Of a stretch of DNA of 64,000 nt, positions 1 through 7,608 are shown in pieces. How positions within the stretch are numbered: the stretch's first letter is position 1; every line of letters starts with the position of its first letter. The notes beneath the pieces were generated by a model. That model was not told the DNA's origin. It did no database searches and saw nothing but the letters and a program-made list of their open reading frames with translations. The position numbers and the translations under genes are program-made. Source of the stretch: Acidaminococcus fermentans (GTDB lineage Bacteria > Bacillota > Negativicutes > Acidaminococcales > Acidaminococcaceae); the NCBI RefSeq assembly GCF_009696675.1, contig NZ_VULN01000014.1:1-64000 (forward strand). The letters are read 5' to 3'.

Positions 1-165
1 TATCGATGGCATGGTTTGTCTAACAAGCTTGAAGGATGTCAGAAAAGTTGATGAATCTTGTACATCGATTCGTTTTTTATGCCTGATTTTTTTAGTTTTG
101 TGTCCAATTTTTGTTGACAAGTGCACTCCCTGCTATGGTGTACAGACCCTATTATAGCAAAAAAA
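1..165. other. Intergenic stretch with no gene found
   Basis: This AT-rich stretch lies beyond the dapA terminator and contains no open frame that I can support. A TTGACA hexamer at 114-119 on the plus strand has no convincing -10 at 16-18 bases, so I do not call a promoter. It may be the edge of a larger intergenic region outside the window. Confidence 0.5.
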
Positions 166-208
166 GGGGGGTGTGAAAAAATGAAGAATCATTTTTTCAC
201 ACCCCCTG
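160..208 (-). terminator. Intrinsic terminator of the lysine operon
   Basis: A long inverted repeat at 166-206 has arms built on GTGTGAAAAAATG and its complement, with a six-base loop. On the minus strand it is followed by a run of seven T. It sits just past dapA and should end the dapB-asd-lysC-dapA transcript. The same arm sequence recurs at 57013-57058. Confidence 0.85.
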
Positions 209-232
209 GTCTCAGGCCGTTGACCCTTGACC
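166..232. repeat. Hairpin plus GTCA-type tail element (copy 1)
   Basis: The hairpin at 166-206 is followed at 208-232 by a tail containing GGCCGTTGACCCTTGACC, which reads as two imperfect copies of a TTGACC unit. The tail lies between the dapA stop codon and the terminator stem, so it is transcribed. This is one of about nine hairpin-plus-tail units in the window (8882, 25784, 33802, 38498, 49040, 55553, 58286 and 59344). Confidence 0.55.
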
Positions 233-236
233 TTGT

Positions 237-1142
237 TTACTTCAACAGCCCGCTTTCTTTCCAGGCCCGGGTGACCTTTTCTCTTTCTTCGTCGGTCATG
301 GGGCACAGGGGCAGACGGTAGGGCCCCGGGTTGAAGGGTGTCATCAGTCCTACGGCTTCTTTGATGGGGATGGGGTTGCTCACCAGGAACATGCTCCGGG
401 ACTGGAGGACCATGGTCTTGTTCAAGTCCCGGGCCTTCTGGACTTTACCCTGTTCGAAGCTCTGCATCATCTCCTGGATCAGTTCTCCGTTCACATTGCT
501 CAGGACGGAAATCAGCCCTACGGCGCCTACGCTCATAAAAGGCAGGATCAGGGCATCGTCCCCGCTGTAAATGGAGAAATCTTCCGGCACCAGACGGTAC
601 AGGTCTTCCACCTGGCTTACATTGCCGGCAGCTTCTTTAATGGCCACAATGTTTTTGCATTCATGGGCCAGACGGGCAACGGTGGCAGGCAAAATATTGC
701 TGCCGGTCCGTCCGGGCACGTTGTAGATCACAATGGGCAGGCTGGTATTGTCTGCAATGGTCTTGAAATGACGGTAGAAACCTTCCTGGGAGGGCTTGTT
801 GTAATAGGGCCCCACCACCAGGACTCCATCGGCGCCCACTTTTTCTGCCAGTTTGTTCATTTCCAGTACATCCGCCGTGTTGTTGGAGCCGGTGCCTACG
901 ATCACCTGGCCTTTGCCTTTGGCTCTTACCTTGGCGATGACTTTGGTAAACAGTTCTTCTTTTTCTGCATAGGTCATGGTGGGGGCTTCCCCGCTGGTGC
1001 CGCTGACCAGGATGGAATCAGAGCCGTGGTCCAGCAGCCAGGAGGCGAATTCCGCCGTCCCGTCCGCGTTCAGGGAGCCGTCTTCGTTGAAGAAGGTCAC
1101 CATTGCTGTAATCAGTCTTCCGAAATAAGGTTTCTTGTTCAT
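237..1142 (-). CDS. dapA: 4-hydroxy-tetrahydrodipicolinate synthase
   Basis: This enzyme condenses pyruvate with aspartate semialdehyde, the first committed step of the lysine/diaminopimelate branch, and acts in the cytoplasm. The 301-residue product has the normal family length. GTSGEAPT at residues 48-55, the YNVPGRTG motif with the catalytic Tyr at about 140, and the Schiff-base Lys in AIKE at about 169 are all visible. I start at the ATG at 1142, because AAAGGTGG lies seven bases upstream; a GTG three codons earlier falls inside that ribosome binding site. It is the last gene of the dapB-asd-lysC-dapA operon and should share its lysine riboswitch control. Confidence 0.97.
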   Translation of the reverse strand: MNKKPYFGRLITAMVTFFNEDGSLNADGTAEFASWLLDHGSDSILVSGTSGEAPTMTYAEKEELFTKVIAKVRAKGKGQVIVGTGSNNTADVLEMNKLAEKVGADGVLVVGPYYNKPSQEGFYRHFKTIADNTSLPIVIYNVPGRTGSNILPATVARLAHECKNIVAIKEAAGNVSQVEDLYRLVPEDFSIYSGDDALILPFMSVGAVGLISVLSNVNGELIQEMMQSFEQGKVQKARDLNKTMVLQSRSMFLVSNPIPIKEAVGLMTPFNPGPYRLPLCPMTDEEREKVTRAWKESGLLK

Positions 1143-1154
1143 GCTAACCACCTT

Positions 1155-2366
1155 TTATTGTTGGAAAGCAGCGTGCAGGGCATTGACTGCTTCTTTTACC
1201 TGGGATTCCCGTACAATGGCGGAAATCAGGTTGTCAGAATCTGTAGTTTGAAGGATCTCGATGCCGGCTTTGGCCAGAGCGTTGATGAACCGGGCCATGA
1301 TGCCAGGCACACCGCCCATATGGGAGCCCACCACGGTCACTTTGGCGCAGTCTTCCACTTTGGTGTACTTGCAGTTTTCCGCTTTCAGCACTTTTTCCGC
1401 ATCAGCGGCAGCAGCACTGTACACGGCGAACATCAGGGAATGGGGCTGGAGGCTCATGGTACCGATGCTCACTCCGTTTTTGGCCAGGGTGTCGAACAGT
1501 TCAGCCCCGTCATTGGTTTCCAGGTTCACGGAGAAGAAGGCGATGTTGTTCTTGCTGGCCACCCCGCAGGCATGTTTTTCTTCCAGGGAATCGGTTTCTT
1601 CCATTTCCTTGGGCTGGTCTTCCTTGCTGATCAGGGTACCAGGGGCTTCGGAGAAGGTGCTCTTTACCACCATGGGGACCCCGTAACGCATAACGATTTC
1701 CACCGCCCGGGGATGGATGACCTTGGCGCCCTGGTGGGCCATTTCACGGATTTCATCATAAGAGATCTGTTTGATGATGTGGGCATCCTTTACAATCCGG
1801 GGATCGGCGGTCATGACCCCGTCCACGTCGGTGTAGATTTCCACCTTGTCCGCATGGACGGCTACCCCGAAGGCGGCGGCAGAGGTATCGCTGCCCCCAC
1901 GGCCCAGGGTGGTCACGTTCTTGTGATCGGCGGTTACCCCCTGGAACCCGCAGATTACAGGGATGATCCCCTGTTCCACCAGTTCCAGCAGGTTGTCCGG
2001 TTCCACCGTGCGGATTTTGGCATTGCCGTATTCATCATCGGTGATCATGCCGGCCTGGCCCCCGGTAAGGGCTTTAGCCTTCAGGCCTTTTTCCTGGAGG
2101 GTGGCGGCCATTACCGTGGAGGAGATGATTTCTCCGCAGGCCATCAGAAGATCCAGTTCATGAGGAGCCGGGTTGGGGTTCACACTTTTCAGCATATCGA
2201 TCATGGTATCCGTAGCAAAGGGATCTCCCCGGCGTCCCATGGCGGACACCACCACAATGGGAGAATATCCCTGGGCAATGGCTTCCTGGACTTTGCCCAC
2301 CACTTTTTCACGGGTGGCAGGCGTAGCAACGGACGTTCCACCGAATTTTTGTACAATGATTTTCAT
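1155..2366 (-). CDS. lysC: Aspartate kinase (lysine-pathway type)
   Basis: Aspartate kinase phosphorylates aspartate in the first step of the aspartate family pathway. KFGGTSV at residues 7-13 and GRGGSDTSAAA near residue 155 mark the amino-acid kinase fold. The last third carries two ACT domains, the usual site of feedback inhibition by lysine. At 403 residues it is a monofunctional kinase with no dehydrogenase fused to it. It sits between asd and dapA with a gap of about 12 bases to dapA, so the operon supplies diaminopimelate and lysine. Homoserine dehydrogenase is encoded separately at 35528. Confidence 0.97.
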   Translation of the reverse strand: MKIIVQKFGGTSVATPATREKVVGKVQEAIAQGYSPIVVVSAMGRRGDPFATDTMIDMLKSVNPNPAPHELDLLMACGEIISSTVMAATLQEKGLKAKALTGGQAGMITDDEYGNAKIRTVEPDNLLELVEQGIIPVICGFQGVTADHKNVTTLGRGGSDTSAAAFGVAVHADKVEIYTDVDGVMTADPRIVKDAHIIKQISYDEIREMAHQGAKVIHPRAVEIVMRYGVPMVVKSTFSEAPGTLISKEDQPKEMEETDSLEEKHACGVASKNNIAFFSVNLETNDGAELFDTLAKNGVSIGTMSLQPHSLMFAVYSAAAADAEKVLKAENCKYTKVEDCAKVTVVGSHMGGVPGIMARFINALAKAGIEILQTTDSDNLISAIVRESQVKEAVNALHAAFQQ

Positions 2367-2408
2367 TTTAAACTCAGGCTCCCCTCGAATATCTCGTTTG
2401 GTTTTCTC

Positions 2409-3440
2409 TTACAGCCAGCCGTTCTTCACCATGGTTTCCGCAATCTGCAGGGTGTTCAGGGCAGCCCCTTTGCGGATCTGGTCCCCTACGCACCAGAAGT
2501 TGAAGCTGTTGGCCGCGGATTCATCCCGTCTCAGACGGCCCACATACACATCGTTCTTGCCGGAGGTGTACAGAGGCATGGGATAGATCTGCTGGGAAGG
2601 ATCGTCCTGGAGCACCACGCCGGGGAAGCCGGCCAGAGCCTTGCGGATGTCTTCCAGTTCCACGTCATGTTCCAGTTCCACGTTGACGGATTCGCTGTGG
2701 CTCCGGTATACGGGAACACGGACGGTGGTGGCAGTAATGCGCATTTCCGGATCGGAGAAGATTTTCTTGGTTTCGTTGACCATCTTCATTTCTTCCTTGG
2801 TGTACAGGTTGTCCAGGAAGATATCGATCTGGGGCACCAGGTTCAGAGCCAGCGGGAAATGTTTCTTGGCGCTGGCGCTGGGGAAGATCTTGGCGGTCAT
2901 TTCTTCGCCCCGGGCAGCCTGTTTGATCTGGTTTTCCAGTTCGTCCAGCCCGTCTTTGCCGGCGCCGGAAGCAGCCTGGTAAGTGGAGACGATGATCCGT
3001 TTGATCCGGGCCAGATCGTAGATGGGTTTCAGGGCCATGACCATGATGATGGTGGAACAGTTGGGGTTGGCAATGATCCCGTGATGTTTGGTAATGTCCT
3101 GAGGGTTCACTTCAGGGACGATCAGAGGCACATCCGGATCCATCCGGTAGGTGCTGGAGTTGTCGATCACCACGGCACCGGCCTTTACGGCAATGGGAGC
3201 AAAGGTCTTGGAGATGCTGCCGCCGGCGAACAGGGCCACATCCACCCCATTAAAGGAGTCGGCTTTGGCTTCTTCCACTTTATATGTCTTGCCCCGGACG
3301 GTGAGTTCCTTGCCGGCGCTGCGGGCAGAAGCCAGCAGTTTCAGGTTTTTGAAGGGGAAGTCCCGTTCGTTCAGCAGATTGATGAATTCCTGTCCAACGG
3401 CGCCCGTAGCACCCAGAATTGCCAAGTTGTATTCTTTCAT
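2409..3440 (-). CDS. asd: Aspartate-semialdehyde dehydrogenase
   Basis: This enzyme reduces aspartyl phosphate to aspartate semialdehyde with NADPH, at the branch point to lysine and to threonine/methionine. An N-terminal GATGAVG nucleotide-binding motif (residues 10-16) and the catalytic Cys128 in NPNCST are visible. The length of 343 residues is normal. A GAGGAG ribosome site precedes the ATG at 3440. It is the second gene of the lysine operon. It is the only asd copy here, so it probably also feeds hom at 35528. Confidence 0.97.
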   Translation of the reverse strand: MKEYNLAILGATGAVGQEFINLLNERDFPFKNLKLLASARSAGKELTVRGKTYKVEEAKADSFNGVDVALFAGGSISKTFAPIAVKAGAVVIDNSSTYRMDPDVPLIVPEVNPQDITKHHGIIANPNCSTIIMVMALKPIYDLARIKRIIVSTYQAASGAGKDGLDELENQIKQAARGEEMTAKIFPSASAKKHFPLALNLVPQIDIFLDNLYTKEEMKMVNETKKIFSDPEMRITATTVRVPVYRSHSESVNVELEHDVELEDIRKALAGFPGVVLQDDPSQQIYPMPLYTSGKNDVYVGRLRRDESAANSFNFWCVGDQIRKGAALNTLQIAETMVKNGWL

Positions 3441-3461
3441 GATTTTCGTCTCCTCTTATCC

Positions 3462-4235
3462 TTAATCCAGAATCTGATCCAGTCCGTACACCAGGCCCTT
3501 GCGGTTTACCATGGTCCGGCAGCCCAGCATCACACCGGGCATGTAGCATTCCCGGCTCACCGGGTCGTTGCGCACCGTAAGGGTTTCGCCCATGCTGCCG
3601 AAGATGATTTCCTGGCTGGCCACGAACCCGGGCAGCCGTACGCTGTGGATCCGCATCCCTTCATATTCGCTGCCTCTGGCATGGGGCAGTTTCTCCACTT
3701 CATCGGGATTCCCCTGCTGGACAAAGCCGCCCCGGACTTCCGCCAGTTTCTGGGCGGTAAGGATGGCCGTGCCGCTGGGAGCGTCCAGCTTTTTGTCATG
3801 ATGCATTTCGATGATCTCCACCTGGGGGAAGTATTTGGCCACTTCTGCGGCGATTTTCATCATCAGCACCGCCCCCATGGCAAAGTTGGGACAAACCAGG
3901 ATGCCCACGTTGTTCTTTTCCGCCAGGCCCTTCAGTTCACCCAGGTTTTCCTGGGTGAAGCCGGTGGTGCCTACTACGGCGTTGACCCCGGCGTTCAGGA
4001 TGATCCGCAGGTTCCCCATGACCACATCCGGCCGGGTGAAGTCCACCACCACATCGGGCTTATGGGCTTCCAGGGCCTGTACCAGGTCCGTATCCACCGG
4101 GCAGCCTTCCACGGTTTTGTCCTTGCCGAACACGTCCACGGCGCCCACCAGTTCCATATCCTTCTGCTGCAGGACCGTTTGTACCACTGTATGCCCCATT
4201 CTGCCCAGGGCACCGTTTACCATCACTTTGATCAT
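3462..4235 (-). CDS. dapB: 4-hydroxy-tetrahydrodipicolinate reductase
   Basis: DapB reduces the DapA product to tetrahydrodipicolinate with NAD(P)H. The N-terminal MIKVMVNGALGRMG contains the nucleotide-binding glycine motif, and the later EMHHDKKLDAPSGTA segment is the family's substrate-binding region. I start at the ATG at 4235, giving 257 residues, because most family members begin MIKV. An ATG three codons upstream (4244) is only two bases from AAAGGAG. A longer open frame runs back into the leader, but that part is riboswitch and attenuator, not protein. It is the first gene of the lysine operon. Confidence 0.95.
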   Translation of the reverse strand: MIKVMVNGALGRMGHTVVQTVLQQKDMELVGAVDVFGKDKTVEGCPVDTDLVQALEAHKPDVVVDFTRPDVVMGNLRIILNAGVNAVVGTTGFTQENLGELKGLAEKNNVGILVCPNFAMGAVLMMKIAAEVAKYFPQVEIIEMHHDKKLDAPSGTAILTAQKLAEVRGGFVQQGNPDEVEKLPHARGSEYEGMRIHSVRLPGFVASQEIIFGSMGETLTVRNDPVSRECYMPGVMLGCRTMVNRKGLVYGLDQILD

Positions 4236-4270
4236 TCTGTGCATCTCTCCTTTGTTGATCCTTTGGGAGA

Positions 4271-4308
4271 CAAAAAAGCAGGTCATCGAGGCGAGCCCAA
4301 TGACCTGC
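4271..4308 (-). terminator. Attenuator terminator of the lysine riboswitch
   Basis: An inverted repeat GCAGGTCATTG / CGATGACCTGC with a short loop is followed on the minus strand by TTTTTT. It lies between the lysine aptamer and dapB. This is the expected place for a premature terminator formed when lysine is bound. Confidence 0.9.
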
Positions 4309-4359
4309 AAGAAAAGAAGCCGCTCCTGCCGTGGCAGGGGACTTGGTTCCGTTCCCATT

Positions 4360-4510
4360 GATAGCTCTCCACCCAAAGGCGACAGTCTGCAGATTGTTCA
4401 CCTGCATCCCAGCATAAGCGCGCACCCGCAGCTTTGCTTCGGCGGTTCCCCTTTCATTCCCCTCAACGGTGTCCCTCAGAGAATTACTGATGTTTTCCGC
4501 GCCTCTATCT
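4360..4510 (-). promoter_or_regulatory. Lysine riboswitch (L box)
   Basis: Read on the minus strand, the leader contains the conserved L-box pieces in order: AGATAGAGGCGCG, AGTAAT, a GAAAGGGGA core, GCCGAAG, GCTGGG, CTGTCGCC and the closing GGAGAGCTATC, which pairs with the start as P1. This layout matches the known lysine aptamer upstream of lysC in Bacillus. With the T-rich hairpin at 4271-4308 it should stop transcription of dapB-asd-lysC-dapA when lysine is abundant. Confidence 0.95.
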
Positions 4511-4529
4511 TTTGTTTAGTTATGGTAAC

Positions 4530-4558
4530 AGTATAGGAGTTTATCTTCAACTTGTCAA
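4530..4558 (-). promoter_or_regulatory. Sigma-70 type promoter of the lysine operon
   Basis: On the minus strand TTGACA (4553-4558) and TATACT (4530-4535) are separated by exactly 17 bases. The predicted start falls near 4523, a few bases before the lysine aptamer. Confidence 0.9.
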
Positions 4559-4587
4559 CCTTTATTCACTACCGAAGACAACTTTTT

Positions 4588-5031
4588 TCAGTCCCGGAGC
4601 CCTTTCCGCAGTTCCGCCTGGGTCCGGCTGAAGAAATTTGTTAAATCTTTTACAAACTGCTGGGAATATACCGTGCTGTCAATGGTGCTCCGTTTGGCAA
4701 AGATGGCTTTCTGCTGGGCCAGGTTCTGGCCTTCGTAGCCCCGGAGAGCTTCCACCAGCCCATCATAGGTGGCTCCGTAGCTGTAATCCGGAGTGGCTTC
4801 CATCTGTTTGCCCAGGGCCAGGTAGAATTCATTCCATTCTTCTTTGGAAAGGTCCTTTTTCAGGGCCGTCAGGCAGCCCCGGATCAGGTGAGCCTTCAAA
4901 TAAATATATTCCCGGAGGGCCGTTTCCCGCTGTTCCGGGAACAGTTTGAACCATTCATACAGCTGGTAGCCGCCCCAGTCTCCCATGGTGTCCACCAGGC
5001 CGATCATTTTCTTCCATTTATTGTCCGTCAT
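4588..5031 (-). CDS. Unknown cytoplasmic protein
   Basis: The 147-residue product has no signal peptide or membrane segment and I do not recognise its family. It is largely helical and rich in aromatic and charged residues, for example a DWGGYQLYEWFKLFPEQRE stretch near residue 15. I start at 5031, where GAGGG sits six bases upstream; the ATG two codons earlier touches that ribosome site. It begins ten bases after the dut stop codon and is probably co-transcribed with dut. No function can be inferred from the sequence. Confidence 0.75.
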   Translation of the reverse strand: MTDNKWKKMIGLVDTMGDWGGYQLYEWFKLFPEQRETALREYIYLKAHLIRGCLTALKKDLSKEEWNEFYLALGKQMEATPDYSYGATYDGLVEALRGYEGQNLAQQKAIFAKRSTIDSTVYSQQFVKDLTNFFSRTQAELRKGLRD

Positions 5032-5040
5032 GGTCATCCC

Positions 5041-5493
5041 TCATTTCGTGGTGCTGCCGAAGCCGCCGCTCCGCTCCTGTTTGGGAGCCCTGGCGTCATC
5101 ATCGGCCAGCAGATACGTATAGAAAATCCCCTGGGCCACCCGTTCCCCTTTTTCCAGGGTCACGTCCTGGCTGCTGTCATTGGCCAGGGCCAGCAGCAAA
5201 TGGCCTTCGTTGTCTGGATTGTTGTAGTAATCCGCATCCACAATGCCTTCGTTGTTCACCAGGCGCAGGTGGCGTTTCACCGCCATGCTGGACCGGATGT
5301 GGATGCCCAGGTATTCGTTGTCCTGCATGTAGGCCTTTACTCCGGTGGGGACCATTTTCTGGCTGTGGGCCGGAATGGTCACGGTTTCCGGCAGATAAAT
5401 GTCGTACCCGGCACTCCGGGCGGTCTGCCGGCTGGGCAGGGGGAAATCCACCTCTTTATAGGAAGAGATTTTTTCAAATCCGCGGATTTTCAT
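5041..5493 (-). CDS. dut: Deoxyuridine 5'-triphosphate nucleotidohydrolase (dUTPase)
   Basis: dUTPase hydrolyses dUTP to dUMP, keeping uracil out of DNA and supplying thymidylate synthesis. The five trimeric dUTPase motifs are present in order: SAGYDIYL near residue 27, a RSSM segment near 68, GIVDADYYN near 83, GERVAQGIF near 118, and the glycine-rich C-terminal RSGGFGSTTK arm that closes the active site. The length of 150 residues is normal. Its start overlaps the end of the upstream secreted-protein gene by 20 bases, which suggests translational coupling. Confidence 0.95.
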   Translation of the reverse strand: MKIRGFEKISSYKEVDFPLPSRQTARSAGYDIYLPETVTIPAHSQKMVPTGVKAYMQDNEYLGIHIRSSMAVKRHLRLVNNEGIVDADYYNNPDNEGHLLLALANDSSQDVTLEKGERVAQGIFYTYLLADDDARAPKQERSGGFGSTTK

Positions 5494-5965
5494 GTTTCAC
5501 AGGCTCCTTTTTGTTCTCCAGATTCCAGGCCTGGATCTCTTTTTCCAGGGCGGCCACAAAGGTCCGCTGAGGAATGGGGAGAAATTCTTCTTTGATCTTT
5601 TTCTTTTCCAGGCTCTTCCCTTTCCGGGTCAGCACCTGGATCTGGTTGATCCGGTAGGTGTGGTCAGCTTGGTTGATTTCCACATCCATAATGCATTCTT
5701 TGGCCGAATCATCCTCTTTCAGATCCTTGGCATACAGGTGATCCAGCAGCCGGATGAACGAGGGATTCTTCAGCACTGCCCGGGCTGTGGCCTGGGTCAG
5801 GGACGGGGTCCTGGATTCCTGGCGGAACGAGGCAAGGTCCGTATAGTAGGCTCCGGAAGTATTTTCTCCCAGAAGGCTCCAATCAGTGGGTTTGGCCGCC
5901 AGGGCATCCCCGCTGCCCCAAAGGACAAAGCAGGAAAACGCCAGGGCCAGCAGTTGTTTTTTCAT
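5474..5965 (-). CDS. Unknown secreted protein
   Basis: The 163-residue product starts with a clear signal peptide (MKKQLLALAFSCFVLWGSG, likely cut after ALAA near residue 24). The mature part has a YYTDLASF segment and a charged C-terminus but no recognised domain. It is probably exported to the envelope. AAGGAG precedes the ATG. It overlaps dut by 20 bases, an odd pairing of a secreted protein with a nucleotide enzyme that I read as operon packing only. Its function is unknown. Confidence 0.8.
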   Translation of the reverse strand: MKKQLLALAFSCFVLWGSGDALAAKPTDWSLLGENTSGAYYTDLASFRQESRTPSLTQATARAVLKNPSFIRLLDHLYAKDLKEDDSAKECIMDVEINQADHTYRINQIQVLTRKGKSLEKKKIKEEFLPIPQRTFVAALEKEIQAWNLENKKEPVKHENPRI

Positions 5966-6001
5966 AGGCCCACTCCTTCACAGTTGGTTTTATTCCTTCA
6001 T

Positions 6002-6028
6002 ATTATAGGATACCAGGTTGCAAGTCAA
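6002..6028 (-). promoter_or_regulatory. Probable promoter of the secreted-protein/dut operon
   Basis: On the minus strand TTGACT (6023-6028) precedes TAATAT at 17 bases, or TATAAT (6002-6007) at 15 bases. It overlaps the 3' end of the thiE-like gene and lies about 40 bases upstream of the ATG at 5965. Confidence 0.6.
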
Positions 6029-6603
6029 GGGGTTGGACTGGCAACAGTTCCCCACCACCCCATCATCACCGCCCCGGCGGCTCCGGCTTCTTTCAGTTCC
6101 GGGACCTTTTCCGGGGTGATGCCTCCCAGGGCGTAGACGGGGATGGGGCTTTGGGCGCACACCTGCCGGAGCTGTTCAAGGCCCCGGGGCGCCAGACCCG
6201 GCTTGCACCGGGTGGGATAAATATGGCTGAAGGTGCAGCAGTCCGCCCCCAGCCAGGCTGCCTCCAGCACCTCTTCCAGACTGTGGCAGGAGGCCCCCAC
6301 TTGCCCTGGGAATTTCTGCCGCCACCTGTGAGGCAAGGCCCGGAGCACCGGCATGGGCAGCTGGATTCCCTCCGGCTCCAGTTCCAGCGCCGCTTCCACA
6401 AAAGTATGGAACCAGCAGGGAACCCCCGCCCGGCGGCATTTTTCCAGCACCTGCCGGCCCAGGGAAACATATTCCTCCAAAGAAAGGTCCTTTTCCCGCA
6501 AAATCACTCCCGCCGGACGAAGGGTCAGGATCCGGTCCAGCTGGTCCAGAAAGGGCATGGAGTACAAATGCCGGTTGGTGATGCAGAAAAGGGGAAACGA
6601 CAT
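6025..6603 (-). CDS. Thiamine phosphate synthase / TenI family protein
   Basis: This is a small TIM-barrel protein of the ThiE/TenI family. ThiE joins the pyrimidine and thiazole halves of thiamine, and TenI is a related thiazole tautomerase. ILREKD near residue 34, ASCHS near 107, SHIYPTRCKPG near 128 and ALGGITPE near 160 match the family's phosphate- and substrate-binding loops. At 192 residues it is at the short end. No other thiamine gene is nearby, so I cannot choose between ThiE and TenI. CAAGGAGG precedes the ATG. Confidence 0.85.
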   Translation of the reverse strand: MSFPLFCITNRHLYSMPFLDQLDRILTLRPAGVILREKDLSLEEYVSLGRQVLEKCRRAGVPCWFHTFVEAALELEPEGIQLPMPVLRALPHRWRQKFPGQVGASCHSLEEVLEAAWLGADCCTFSHIYPTRCKPGLAPRGLEQLRQVCAQSPIPVYALGGITPEKVPELKEAGAAGAVMMGWWGTVASPTP

Positions 6604-6646
6604 GGGAAAGGCCTCCTTGACAGGGATTTTATGTTGATTATAGCAT

Positions 6647-6684
6647 AAAAAAGGGCCTGCCGGATGTTCGGCAGGTCCTTTTTA
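6647..6684 (-). terminator. Terminator after desulfoferrodoxin
   Basis: A GGRCCTGCCG / CGGCAGGYCC stem with a five-base loop has A-rich and T-rich flanks, with six T after the stem on the minus strand. It ends the dfx transcript; it could also act weakly on the plus strand. Confidence 0.8.
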
Positions 6685-6748
6685 TCCATTCAAAGCCAGC
6701 TGTGCTGGCATCCAACGGCCATTGACTATTAACCGTTAACAACCAAAT

Positions 6749-7123
6749 TCACTTTTTCCACAGCCCATGGAGGTTGCAGTAAGCGTAAGCGGATTCCACT
6801 TCATCCCCATCCACCAGGGCGAACACGGCCTTGGGAGCATCCCCCGGCTTCAGTTCTTTTCTCTGGTTCCCCTGTTTGGTGTGCAGGGAGATCCATTCAA
6901 TGTAATGTTCCGGCTGCATGGGATGGAGCACGGAACCAACGGTCACCGTTACGATATTGCCGGAAACTTCCACTACCGGCACATGTTTTTCCTGAGCGGC
7001 GTCCGTGGTATTGGGCACCAGTTCATCCATCTTCTGGCCGCAGCACATTACCGGCACGCCGGTTTCTTTCACAACAGCGATGATCTTCCCACAATGAGCG
7101 CATTTGTAGAATTTCTGTTCCAT
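6749..7123 (-). CDS. dfx: Desulfoferrodoxin (superoxide reductase)
   Basis: Superoxide reductase reduces superoxide to hydrogen peroxide without making oxygen, a typical anaerobe defence. The N-terminal desulforedoxin iron site is visible as CAHC at residues 8-11 and the CC pair near 27-28. The C-terminal catalytic iron site is shown by HVPVV, HPMQPEH and CNLHGLW. At 124 residues it is a two-domain class I protein. GAGGAGG precedes the ATG at 7123. The leader contains an inverted repeat, TTGTCAG / CTGACAA, around 7156-7188, which may be an operator. Electrons probably come from a rubredoxin encoded elsewhere. Confidence 0.95.
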   Translation of the reverse strand: MEQKFYKCAHCGKIIAVVKETGVPVMCCGQKMDELVPNTTDAAQEKHVPVVEVSGNIVTVTVGSVLHPMQPEHYIEWISLHTKQGNQRKELKPGDAPKAVFALVDGDEVESAYAYCNLHGLWKK

Positions 7124-7234
7124 AAAAAATTCCTCCTCACAAGCAAATGGTATGGTTGTCAGCCTTCGTCGACAATCTTTTCTGACAAGTCCATGATACC
7201 ATAAAAACAGGAGGAAAGAAAGGGGATAATGTGA

Positions 7235-7240
7235 TATAAT
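7235..7240 (+). promoter_or_regulatory. Candidate -10 box for the gene at 7301
   Basis: TATAAT at 7235-7240 lies about 60 bases before the start codon. No good -35 is present at the right distance, so this is a weak call. The intergenic region is divergent from dfx. Confidence 0.4.
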
Positions 7241-7300
7241 AGTAAATAAATAATAATTCTTTGCTTAAAATATTATCTGCTATTTGAAAGGAGGCCCCTT

Positions 7301-7582
7301 ATGGGATTTTTCACCAAAAAGATCACTGTTTATAAGGAAAAAGGCTGCAAAGCCCACTGGCAAACTGCCAAAGAAGCCCTGAAAAACGCCGGCATTTCCT
7401 TTTCCTCCACCTCCCTTCCCAGCGAAGCCCCCGCCTGCGGCTGCGGTGCCAAGCTGGATATCCGGGATTTTGGCCCTAAAGGAAAAATCGACCGGGATAT
7501 GTACTACATCGATGTGGAAGAAAAAGATGTGGACCGGGCCCGGGAAATCCTGGCCTCCCTTGACGGAGCCACATGGGCATGA
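7301..7582 (+). CDS. Small unknown protein
   Basis: The 93-residue protein has a near-perfect ribosome site (AAAGGAGG, seven bases from the ATG). It reads as a small alpha/beta domain: a KKITVYKEKG strand, an amphipathic helix, a cysteine pair in ACGCGAK (residues 46-52), and a C-terminal KDVDRAREIL helix. This recalls small ligand-binding domains such as DUF2007, but I cannot assign it with confidence. It is one of only two plus-strand protein genes here. The tmRNA promoter overlaps its 3' end. Confidence 0.75.
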   Translation: MGFFTKKITVYKEKGCKAHWQTAKEALKNAGISFSSTSLPSEAPACGCGAKLDIRDFGPKGKIDRDMYYIDVEEKDVDRAREILASLDGATWA

Positions 7583-7588
7583 TAAAAT
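7560..7588 (+). promoter_or_regulatory. Promoter of the tmRNA gene
   Basis: TTGACG (7560-7565) and TAAAAT (7583-7588) are separated by 17 bases. The start would fall near 7595, about 14 bases before the mature tmRNA end, leaving a short 5' leader for RNase P to remove. The -35 lies inside the last codons of the upstream gene. Confidence 0.8.
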
Positions 7589-7608
7589 ACAATGTACACA
7601 CTATACCT

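Noticed and set aside
114-145. TTGACA as a plus-strand promoter
   Set aside because: No acceptable -10 hexamer lies 16-18 bases downstream and no gene follows.
663-4361. A very long plus-strand open frame antisense to the lysine operon
   Set aside because: It runs opposite to four clear genes and the riboswitch, is rich in His, Gly and Phe as expected from the reverse strand of GC-rich genes, and has no ribosome site or known domain. The same applies to the long plus-strand frames at 8800-11340, 18312-21617 and 41755-44694.
3462-4376. A longer DapB starting in the leader
   Set aside because: The extra N-terminal residues are translated riboswitch and terminator sequence.
6617-6643. TTGACA plus TATAGC as a plus-strand promoter
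   Set aside because: It would read straight into the dfx terminator region and no gene follows on the plus strand.
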